Assembly: GCA_029261295.1 (NCBI GenBank)
Contig: JAJDBP010000033.1
Span: 1-64,000, forward strand
DNA length: 64,000 bases
Direction: 5' to 3'
From: Nitrospirales bacterium
GTDB taxonomy: Bacteria > Nitrospirota > Nitrospiria > Nitrospirales > UBA8639
Under the pieces are notes generated by a model, which was not told where the DNA came from, made no database searches, and saw only the letters and a list, made by a program, of their open reading frames with translations. The first letter of the stretch is position 1. Every line of letters begins with the position of its first letter. Below, piece after piece: positions 44,054 to 51,162 of this stretch. A program made the position numbers and the translations under genes.

Positions 44054-45032
44054 TTGGCTTTTTGTCCTTAGGGAAATTTAGCCCATAGTCAGAAAACGTT
44101 CGTTTCTTTTTGTCAGGCGTATCATTGGATGGGCGTTCCAGCCCATTGATTTCCGCTCCCTTAGCGTACAGATAGGGAACGAGAATAAGATGATTGATGC
44201 GATCTACCCCTATGCCTGATGGAGAAAGTAAAAATTCAGCAATGGCCTCTTTCTTGAGATTGGCTCGAATTCGCCACACCTTTCCCGCGGTTAAATCAGA
44301 CAAATACATAGTCCCATATTGGTCAAAATCAATGCCATCGAGATTATGGAATCCCCCAGAGAAAAATGAACTAACAAATAATTCGTGCAGGATGCCTTTT
44401 TTATCAATCTCAAACACTTTTCCATCATCCCATCCAACCCCTACTAAATGCCCGTTGCGTGGGTGAACAGCTAACCCGTGAGGATGTGACAATTTGGCAT
44501 CTTGAAAAAACTGGGTAATGGCATGGTTCTGCGCGGGATCAATTCGAAAAATGGTGTTGGTGTCAGCATCGGAGGCATACAAATACCCATGGGAATCAGC
44601 TGTTAGTCCGGTTAGGGATTGGGCATGAAACTGAGAAAAGTTAATTGTGACGAGAGAATGCCCGGTGGTTTTATCAAAGCCACGCACGACATCCAAGTCG
44701 GCCACATAGAGGATAGGGCCAATAATGGACATTTCTTTTGGTGAGTTGAGTGTGACTGATTCTTGTCCTCCCTGGATGAAATGAAGCGCGGTGATTTTCC
44801 CTTCTGCGTCGGCTTTACTGATAAAACCCTTATTCTCTCGGGTCCCAGGATCTCCGTTGGCGTTGGAGATATAATAAACTTCACCGTTGTCTGCGATGAT
44901 ATTTTGTGGAAATTGAAGATTGGCAATTTCATAAGAAATGGCATTGGGCAGCCAAAACGAAACGAGGCTAGCTACTATAACGATCGACACCGTAAAGATA
45001 GTACGAACCAAAGCCATTCGAAAGATTTGCAT
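44046..45032 (-). CDS. Exported NHL/SMP-30-like beta-propeller protein
   Basis: The 328-residue protein has an N-terminal signal or anchor (hydrophobic residues 9-30) followed by repeated beta-propeller blades. Blade cores are visible as PQNIIADNGEVYYISN, LTGLTADSHGYLYASDADTN, PHGLAVHPRNGHLVGVGWDD and LDGIDFDQYGTMYLSDLTAG. This is typical of NHL or SMP-30/gluconolactonase-like folds in the periplasm. No conserved catalytic metal site can be assigned, so it may be a binding protein. It overlaps the following Cys-rich gene. Confidence 0.75.
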   Translation of the reverse strand: MQIFRMALVRTIFTVSIVIVASLVSFWLPNAISYEIANLQFPQNIIADNGEVYYISNANGDPGTRENKGFISKADAEGKITALHFIQGGQESVTLNSPKEMSIIGPILYVADLDVVRGFDKTTGHSLVTINFSQFHAQSLTGLTADSHGYLYASDADTNTIFRIDPAQNHAITQFFQDAKLSHPHGLAVHPRNGHLVGVGWDDGKVFEIDKKGILHELFVSSFFSGGFHNLDGIDFDQYGTMYLSDLTAGKVWRIRANLKKEAIAEFLLSPSGIGVDRINHLILVPYLYAKGAEINGLERPSNDTPDKKKRTFSDYGLNFPKDKKPNE

Positions 45033-45162
45033 TTTACCAGAGATTGAGTGAATGAATGGATTACGCTAGAGATTAGACAACAGCTAAAATGCTTTACTCA
45101 GTGCTCGGCACTGTAAGTGAGGGTTTCTGGGGGTGTCAAGAAATGAGTCAGCCACCATTGCG

Positions 45163-45192
45163 TTGACGAGGTTTTTCAGTGCCTGATATCGT
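45163..45192 (+). promoter_or_regulatory. Possible promoter before folD
   Basis: TTGACG at 45163-45168 is followed after 18 bases by TATCGT at 45187-45192, with TGA directly before it (extended -10). The start would be about 65 bases upstream of folD. Confidence 0.4.
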
Positions 45193-45264
45193 AAAAAGGT
45201 GCAAACTTACAAAATTGGTCTTCCTGCCTAGAATGTTTTAAGAAATCGACGAAAAGGAGAGAAT

Positions 45265-46119
45265 GTGTCTGCACAGATAATTGATGGAAAAGCTCTAGCG
45301 CTGAGTCTTCGAGAAAGCATTGCTCAAGAAGTAAGTCTTCTTCAAAAAAATACCGGGGTGCAACCTGGCTTAGCAGCTGTCTTAGTTGGAGATGATCCGG
45401 CCTCTGCAATATATGTTAGAAATAAGAAAATTGCCTGTGAAAAAGCTGGGCTATATCCCCAAGAGCATCTGTTGCCATCTTCAACGACAGAGGAAGCATT
45501 GTTGGACCTTATTCATCAGTTGAATGTGGATCCCAAAATTCACGGTATTTTGGTTCAGTTGCCCTTGCCACCTCATATTGAAAGTAAGGCGATCTTACAA
45601 GCGGTCTCTCCAGAAAAAGATGCGGATGGGTTTCATCCTGTCAACGTGGGGCGGTTAGTCGAGGGTGATCCAGTCTTTGTCCCCTGCACGCCGAAGGGCG
45701 TCATTCATATGATTGATTCCACAGGACTGGATATTGGGGGGAAACGAGCTGTCGTGATTGGCCGCAGTAATATTGTGGGAAAACCGATCGCGATGCTGTT
45801 GCTTCATCGACATGCTACGGTGACCATCTGCCATTCTCGTACGAAAGATTTACCTTCCGTCGTTCGTGAGGCCGACATTGTCATTGCTGCGATTGGCAAG
45901 CCTTTCTTTGTCACGCCAGATATGATTAAAGAAGGAGCGGTTGTCATTGATGTAGGAATAAATCGATTGGACAATGGCAAACTCGTGGGCGATGTAGACT
46001 TTGATCGGGTGAAAGCCCATGCAGGCTGGATCACCCCTGTTCCCGGGGGTGTCGGGCCAATGACTATTGCCATGTTGCTCCAAAATACTCTGGAGTCAGC
46101 AAAGCGGTTTGCTCAGTAA
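45265..46119 (+). CDS. folD: Methylenetetrahydrofolate dehydrogenase/cyclohydrolase FolD
   Basis: FolD interconverts 5,10-methylene- and 10-formyl-tetrahydrofolate. The 284-residue protein has [20 protein letters not shown] with the catalytic Lys and Tyr, [27 protein letters not shown], the NADP loop [17 protein letters not shown], and [19 protein letters not shown]. Start is GTG 45265 with AAAGGAGAG upstream. panB, which uses methylene-THF, follows at once, a sensible pairing. Confidence 0.96.
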   Translation: MSAQIIDGKALALSLRESIAQEVSLLQKNTGVQPGLAAVLVGDDPASAIYVRNKKIACEKAGLYPQEHLLPSSTTEEALLDLIHQLNVDPKIHGILVQLPLPPHIESKAILQAVSPEKDADGFHPVNVGRLVEGDPVFVPCTPKGVIHMIDSTGLDIGGKRAVVIGRSNIVGKPIAMLLLHRHATVTICHSRTKDLPSVVREADIVIAAIGKPFFVTPDMIKEGAVVIDVGINRLDNGKLVGDVDFDRVKAHAGWITPVPGGVGPMTIAMLLQNTLESAKRFAQ

Positions 46120-46142
46120 TTGGCAATCTCAACTGAATAGCC

Positions 46143-46940
46143 ATGAGTCATCTCACCATCCCTCAACTTCAGCAATTTAAAAGTCAGGGTAAAAAAATAT
46201 CGGTCGTGACTGCCTACGACGCATTATTTACCGAAATCGTGGAGCAAGCAGGCCTAGAAGTTATCTTGGTTGGAGATTCATTGGGTATGGTTGTGCAAGG
46301 GAAACCTAATACTCTCGCCGTAACGATGGAGGAAATGCTCTATCACACTAGAATGGTTGCTCAGACAGCAAAACGGGCTTTGGTGATTGGAGATATGCCA
46401 TTTTTGTCCTACCAGGTTAGTTTGGAGGAAACAGTTCGAAATGCCGGTCGATTCCTTCAAGCCGGAGCGGTGGCTGTTAAACTTGAGGGAGGAATGTCTG
46501 TCGTTGATCGTGTGGAGGTCATGACCGGTTTTGGCATTCCGGTTATGGGCCATGTAGGCATGACGCCGCAATCTGTCAATCAATCCGGAGGGTATCATGT
46601 CCGAGGCAAGGACGAGGTAGAGGCCCAAAAAATCTTGGAGGAAGCCAAAGCTCTAGAAGCTGCTGGAATATTTGCTCTTGTATTGGAATGTCTACCAACT
46701 TCGTTGGCGCACACGATTACGCAGGAGCTTACTATTCCTACCATTGGAATAGGAGCTGGATCGGGGTGCGATGGACAAGTGCTGGTCCTCTACGATCTGT
46801 TGGGACTGTTTGATGAGTTTGTACCAAAATTTGTGAAACCATATGCCCATTTAAAGGCTGAGGCCTTACAAGCCCTCAAGCGATATAAAGAGGAAGTTGA
46901 ATGTGGAAAATTTCCTTCTGATTCTGAAAGCTACCAATAA
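46143..46940 (+). CDS. panB: 3-methyl-2-oxobutanoate hydroxymethyltransferase PanB
   Basis: PanB makes ketopantoate for coenzyme A using methylene-tetrahydrofolate. The 265-residue protein has VVTAYDALFTEIVEQAGLE, the metal-binding VGDSLGMVVQG, VKLEGG, MGHVGMTPQSVNQSGGYHVRG and IGIGAGSGCDGQVLV motifs, all typical. It lies 23 bases after folD, which makes its one-carbon donor. A short hairpin follows. Confidence 0.96.
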   Translation: MSHLTIPQLQQFKSQGKKISVVTAYDALFTEIVEQAGLEVILVGDSLGMVVQGKPNTLAVTMEEMLYHTRMVAQTAKRALVIGDMPFLSYQVSLEETVRNAGRFLQAGAVAVKLEGGMSVVDRVEVMTGFGIPVMGHVGMTPQSVNQSGGYHVRGKDEVEAQKILEEAKALEAAGIFALVLECLPTSLAHTITQELTIPTIGIGAGSGCDGQVLVLYDLLGLFDEFVPKFVKPYAHLKAEALQALKRYKEEVECGKFPSDSESYQ

Positions 46941-46981
46941 TAAAATAGAGAGACGTATGTGTATGGGCCTAGCGTAAACAC

Positions 46982-47002
46982 GTAGAAAGGAATCTACTTT
47001 TT
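46982..47002 (+). terminator. Short hairpin with T-run after panB
   Basis: GTAGA at 46982-46986 pairs with TCTAC at 46993-46997, followed by five T bases. It lies between converging genes. The five-pair stem is short, so confidence is limited. Confidence 0.35.
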
Positions 47003-47021
47003 CTCCTCACAACATTCCTTT

Positions 47022-47879
47022 TCACAGTTCATTCAGGATTTCCTGCCTTTTGTGTGTGTATTCCTTTTCGGTCAATAACCCTTCCTGCCGAAGTTTTTCT
47101 AACCTTTTTAGTCGTTGGGTAATAGAGTCCCTCGAATTGTACCTTGGAGAAAATGGCTGTATCTGTTGGTGGTTGGATGGTTCTTGAGCATGGCCAAATT
47201 TGTTGAGGGGAAAAATAAAGTGAGGGGGTTGAGGTGCCCACATTTCAGTGGCCAAGTTATGGGTGAGCTGTTGAGCGGGATCTAAAGCCTTTAAAGAATG
47301 TAGGGGATCGCCTATTTGAGACAGTGGATGATTTTTTGAGTTCTGAGGGGGATTCTTTGAGGGAACCGTTTGGCGGTAATTTGGGAGGAGGAGGTGAAGT
47401 TCATCTTTTTGTATATATAAACCACCGGACGTGAGTTCCCAAATGCCATTACCTCGCGGTGTTGCCCAATAAAAGGTCACAGTTTCAAGAGGGGTAGCCT
47501 GTTTTAGAGCTCTTGAAAAATGAAACGAAAAAAAACCTCGTTGTTCTTCGGAAAAAGCTTCCTGGGTTGAGGAAGACCTTCCGGCGATTCGATCAAGAAG
47601 TGACGAGGGTTGTACTTCGATATGCTGTAGAACGGAATCCAATTCCTCTGCCGTGGGTGTTGCAGGGTGCGAGTATTCAGGAGATCCTTCACGATACGTC
47701 ACTTCCAGCCCCACCATCTTGTCGGGTAGATTCATCAAAAACCGTGTTGCAGCTGGACCTGTGGTACAGCTGGTGGTTAGCCACCAAAATCCTAGACCAA
47801 GAATCACAAGGGACATTCTAAAAAAAGACTTTAAAAAATTCATAAACTGCCCGTACGTAACACGAAAAAATGATGACAT
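47022..47879 (-). CDS. Lipoprotein with a C-terminal SHOCT-like domain
   Basis: The 285-residue protein has a hydrophobic signal ending in the lipobox LTTSC, so it is probably anchored to a membrane by lipid. A second in-frame ATG at 47843 gives a shorter and more typical signal. The last 30 residues (ITQRLKRLEKLRQEGLLTEK plus EYTHKRQEIL) match the SHOCT pattern, a short oligomerisation helix pair. The middle part has no known motif. It is divergent from the porin-cytochrome gene, sharing a 127-base intergenic region. Confidence 0.72.
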   Translation of the reverse strand: MSSFFRVTYGQFMNFLKSFFRMSLVILGLGFWWLTTSCTTGPAATRFLMNLPDKMVGLEVTYREGSPEYSHPATPTAEELDSVLQHIEVQPSSLLDRIAGRSSSTQEAFSEEQRGFFSFHFSRALKQATPLETVTFYWATPRGNGIWELTSGGLYIQKDELHLLLPNYRQTVPSKNPPQNSKNHPLSQIGDPLHSLKALDPAQQLTHNLATEMWAPQPPHFIFPLNKFGHAQEPSNHQQIQPFSPRYNSRDSITQRLKRLEKLRQEGLLTEKEYTHKRQEILNEL

Positions 47880-48006
47880 AAGACTTTAAGAATGTAACAC
47901 TATTTTTCATTGAGGAATAGAATTGATCTTCTGATTGGACGGTCAGGGCGATCTTTAGGCCATCGGACATTCAGGCCTTACATACTTTTCAACAGGGTAT
48001 AAATAG

Positions 48007-49383
48007 ATGACAAATGTTGAAAGATTCTTTCATCCAAGTCTCAAAACAGTTTTGGCCTTAGGATTTGTCCTCTTTGTCACATCGTTTCCTCTGAGGGTTC
48101 CTGAGGCTGAGGCCCTTCCGGCATTTGCCAGAAAATATCAGGTGAATTGCAATGTGTGTCATACTCGGCCACCTCGACTCAATCCCTTTGGAGAGCAATT
48201 TTTAGAAAATGGCTATCAAATGCCCGGAACGGAAGATGGGGGTATTGTTGCCAAGCTCAAATATGGCGATGTCACGTTAGATGACGTCTCGAATTATTTT
48301 GCCGTCTTATTTGGCGTGGATGGAGTTACCAATGTGAACCTCAAGCGAGAAGTGCCAGGCTCTGAAGATCTTACAGAACTTGGTACTCCTGCGATTGTTC
48401 GTCTATTTACCACTGGAACAGTGACAGAAAACGTTGGTTTCTTTGTGGATATGACGTCTATTTTTAGTCGATCGAGTGATGTGGAAATAGGGAGAGCCTT
48501 TATTACCCTCAATAATCTTGGAGGCATGGACTGGGCGCATCTTCGCGTGGGGCGCTTGGATCCTTCTGCCTATTTTTCCATGGCCAGGGGGCGTCCCCAT
48601 TGGGTACCAGTAGGTCCGAAGTTTGCCCCTCCATTCGGGTCATTTGCCACGCCGACCGTGACGCAATGGTCGTTATTTCAGAGTGCCTATGCGTCAAAAT
48701 TCTATGGATTGTTTGATCGGAGTGGCGCGTTTATCATGCCATTCGATTCCACGCTCTATAATTCTCCTGAAGAGGTCGGGATTGATGTCCATGGTCGGCC
48801 TTTTGGAGATTGGTTCCTTTATCAGGTTGGGGTATTAAACGGCGGAAATGAACGGGCAGGGGATTCGAATAATTCCAAAGATTGGTATGTGATGACCCGT
48901 TTTGATTACACCCAATCCGCGTATCTCTCGGTGAATCTTTCAGGATTTGGCTATTTTGGGAACCACAATGCCAAGGTTTTAGGTGGAGCGGATGTGAGCC
49001 GGAGTCGGTATGGGGTTGGCGCGAGGGTGCGCTATAAGTGGTTGGATGTCTATGGGGCTTATACTATTGATCGTGTAACGGATTTACCTACTGGCATGGA
49101 AGCAATATTTGACTCGACCGCTACGGGTGTCACGGTTGAAGCGCATGCCTTGGTTGCTGATCGAGTGTTAATTGGGACACGGTTTGACCACATGGATGCG
49201 GGTGGTTTATTAGCCACTCGCAAAAGTGCCACATTTGTTGGCCTACAGGCCAAATATTATCTTCGCTCGAATATGTGGTTTACGATTCGTGACGATTTCA
49301 ATGTGCGAGATTCGGAAGGTGGAAGGAGTGCGGCTCGCAATTTGCGAAATAGGTTTAATGTGTCGATAGACCTAGTGTTTTAA
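48007..49383 (+). CDS. Monohaem cytochrome-porin fusion (Cyc2-like architecture)
   Basis: The 458-residue protein has a signal peptide cleaved after about residue 36 (PEAEA). Next comes one c-type haem site, C48-N-V-C-H52, in the frame LPAFARKYQVNCNVCHTRPP and then LNPFGEQFLENGY. The rest consists of alternating beta strands with many aromatic and Gly residues, and it ends in SIDLVF, the terminal-Phe signal of outer-membrane barrels. The PxFAR-CxxCH-NPFG pattern followed by a porin is that of the Cyc2-type fused cytochrome-porins that move electrons across the outer membrane. The substrate is unknown. Two exported redox proteins follow. Confidence 0.75.
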   Translation: MTNVERFFHPSLKTVLALGFVLFVTSFPLRVPEAEALPAFARKYQVNCNVCHTRPPRLNPFGEQFLENGYQMPGTEDGGIVAKLKYGDVTLDDVSNYFAVLFGVDGVTNVNLKREVPGSEDLTELGTPAIVRLFTTGTVTENVGFFVDMTSIFSRSSDVEIGRAFITLNNLGGMDWAHLRVGRLDPSAYFSMARGRPHWVPVGPKFAPPFGSFATPTVTQWSLFQSAYASKFYGLFDRSGAFIMPFDSTLYNSPEEVGIDVHGRPFGDWFLYQVGVLNGGNERAGDSNNSKDWYVMTRFDYTQSAYLSVNLSGFGYFGNHNAKVLGGADVSRSRYGVGARVRYKWLDVYGAYTIDRVTDLPTGMEAIFDSTATGVTVEAHALVADRVLIGTRFDHMDAGGLLATRKSATFVGLQAKYYLRSNMWFTIRDDFNVRDSEGGRSAARNLRNRFNVSIDLVF

Positions 49384-49398
49384 AGGAGAATCCTGTTC

Positions 49399-50160
49399 AT
49401 GAAGGCATTTTGGAAAAACCTTACAATGGCTTTTGGATTGGTCCTTGTTTTGACTTCTATCGTGGGAGCTTCTGAAGTCACGGAACATGATATTCAGCAA
49501 GGAAAGAGCATTTATGAACGATCATGTTTGATATGTCATGGGGAATCCGGAAAAGGTGATGGGCCTGCTGCATTTTACAACGCGGCATTTTCCGCTCCAC
49601 GGGCTAGGGATTTCACGGTTGGCAACTTCAAATTTCGTTCAACTGTTTCTGGTAGTCTTCCGTTGGATGAAGATATTTTTCGAACAATTACGAATGGGAT
49701 TCCTGGCACAATGCCCTCGTTTAGTGGATTATCATCAGAGCAACGCTGGCAGGTAGTGGCCTATATCAAAACCTTCTATGGTGGATTTCAGGAAGAAATC
49801 CCCGAGGTCATCAAACTAGCAGGTCTTCCTATCCTTTCTGCCGCCGAAAGCGTGCGACGTGGCAAGATTCTGTTTCAAGATATGGATTGTCATAGTTGTC
49901 ATGGGAGACAGGGGCGTGGCGACGGTAAGGTGGCCTTGGCGGGAGAATTACATGATAGTCGAGACTTGCCAATTTCGCCCAATGATTTGACCAATCCTAC
50001 TGGATGGAAAAATGGCGCAACGGCTAGCGATGTGGTCCGAACACTTTTTACAGGACTAGATGGGACTCCGATGCCTTCCTACGAAAGCCAATTGATAGGG
50101 CATGAAGACGACGCCTGGCATCTAGCCAATTACCTGCTTTCTTTATCCGGCCAAAACTAA
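49399..50160 (+). CDS. Periplasmic dihaem c-type cytochrome
   Basis: The 253-residue protein has a signal peptide (cleavage near residue 24) and two cytochrome c domains. Haem sites are C43-L-I-C-H47 and C164-H-S-C-H168. Probable distal methionines are in GTMPSF (Met105) and GTPMPSY (Met225). GESGKGDGPAAF and GRQGRGDGK after the haem motifs are typical of class I cytochromes of electron-transfer chains. It lies 15 bases after the porin-cytochrome gene, with AAAGGAG upstream, and could take electrons from it. Confidence 0.88.
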   Translation: MKAFWKNLTMAFGLVLVLTSIVGASEVTEHDIQQGKSIYERSCLICHGESGKGDGPAAFYNAAFSAPRARDFTVGNFKFRSTVSGSLPLDEDIFRTITNGIPGTMPSFSGLSSEQRWQVVAYIKTFYGGFQEEIPEVIKLAGLPILSAAESVRRGKILFQDMDCHSCHGRQGRGDGKVALAGELHDSRDLPISPNDLTNPTGWKNGATASDVVRTLFTGLDGTPMPSYESQLIGHEDDAWHLANYLLSLSGQN

Positions 50161-50201
50161 TAAACCTCTCTGGGCTCGTTTTTTTTGGTTTTTAATGAAA
50201 T

Positions 50202-50942
50202 ATGGCTTTGATTCAAAATATTTGGGTTCCTGGTCGACAAATCTTCTCACTTTTTTTTAGGAGTGCCATTCTCTCTCTCAGTCTCTGGAGTGGTCATGGA
50301 TTGGCTGCCGTCGAGAATATTTATGCTGGCACACTTGAAGGGGAAGTCCATTTTACAGGCCAAAAACCTCGTCCAACGGTCATGAAAGTCGTGAAAGACC
50401 AGGATCACTGTGGGACTAAGGTCAGTATTCAGACCGTACGGCTTCATGGTGCTTATGGAGCGTTAAGCGATGCAGTTGTGACTGTGGAAGGTATGAGTAC
50501 AAACCCCAAGCCTGAAAAGGCTCAACGTCCGGTCCTCAATATGCGGTGTGCTTTTTCTCCTCGTATAAGTGTGGCACGGAAAGGGCAAGAAGTAGAAGTT
50601 CGAAATCAAGACCCGATCCTCCACAATACCCATATTAAATATGGGAGACGGACCTTTTTGAACGTGGCTCAGGTTCCGAGTGGAAAGCCGATTATTAAAC
50701 GACTAAAAAAATCAGGTCTCCACGCCATTCAGTGTGATAAGCATGTGTTTATGCAGGCCTATCTCCATGTGTTTTCCCATCCTTTTTATACTTTGACGAA
50801 CCAAACTGGAACGTTTCAGATCCCTGATATTCCTCCAGGGACTCATACGATCAGGGTGTGGCATGAAACTTTGGGAATTCTTAAAAAGGTTGTGAAGATC
50901 CCCCAAAAGGGTACCACTCGTATTCAGTTTACCTATCCCTAA
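50202..50942 (+). CDS. Exported cupredoxin-like protein
   Basis: The 246-residue protein has a long signal (to about Ala36) and a cupredoxin-like fold. Candidate copper ligands are His141 or His144 in NQDPILHNTH, Cys178 and His181 in QCDKH, and Met184 in VFMQAY; this His-Cys-His-Met set is that of type 1 copper sites. The C-terminal segment (FQIPDIPPGTHTIRVWHETL) resembles a carboxypeptidase-regulatory-like domain. It follows the two cytochrome genes by 41 bases and may be their redox partner. Two further Cys residues (70 and 116) could form a disulphide. Confidence 0.75.
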   Translation: MALIQNIWVPGRQIFSLFFRSAILSLSLWSGHGLAAVENIYAGTLEGEVHFTGQKPRPTVMKVVKDQDHCGTKVSIQTVRLHGAYGALSDAVVTVEGMSTNPKPEKAQRPVLNMRCAFSPRISVARKGQEVEVRNQDPILHNTHIKYGRRTFLNVAQVPSGKPIIKRLKKSGLHAIQCDKHVFMQAYLHVFSHPFYTLTNQTGTFQIPDIPPGTHTIRVWHETLGILKKVVKIPQKGTTRIQFTYP

Positions 50943-50998
50943 TTCCTGCTTCTGTTTTTCTTTCTTTTCATCCAAGATAAATTGCCTCAATTCTCACT

Positions 50999-51025
50999 CA
51001 GCGAAAACGCTGAAAAATCTTTCAG
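50999..51025 (+). promoter_or_regulatory. Two overlapping alternative hairpins in the kinase leader
   Basis: CAGCG-AAAA-CGCTG (50999-51012) and CTGAAA-AATC-TTTCAG (51010-51025) share the bases CTG at 51010-51012, so only one can form fully at a time. They lie about 140 bases before the hybrid kinase gene. No T-run follows, so the role is unknown. Confidence 0.3.
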
Positions 51026-51162
51026 AATCACTCGCTAATAGCCGAAAACTCTAATGAATGAGTAGGTCGAATTGCGCCTGGTCCAAGATGCGTATTTGGG
51101 CACAAAGTTCGGTATGGAAACTAAAGGTTGTGGCAATTTCAGCTAACGAGAAGAAGAACTAG

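Noticed and set aside
47998-48003. TATAAA before the porin-cytochrome gene as a -10 box
   Set aside because: It ends three bases before the start codon, too close for a normal leader, and lacks a -35 box.
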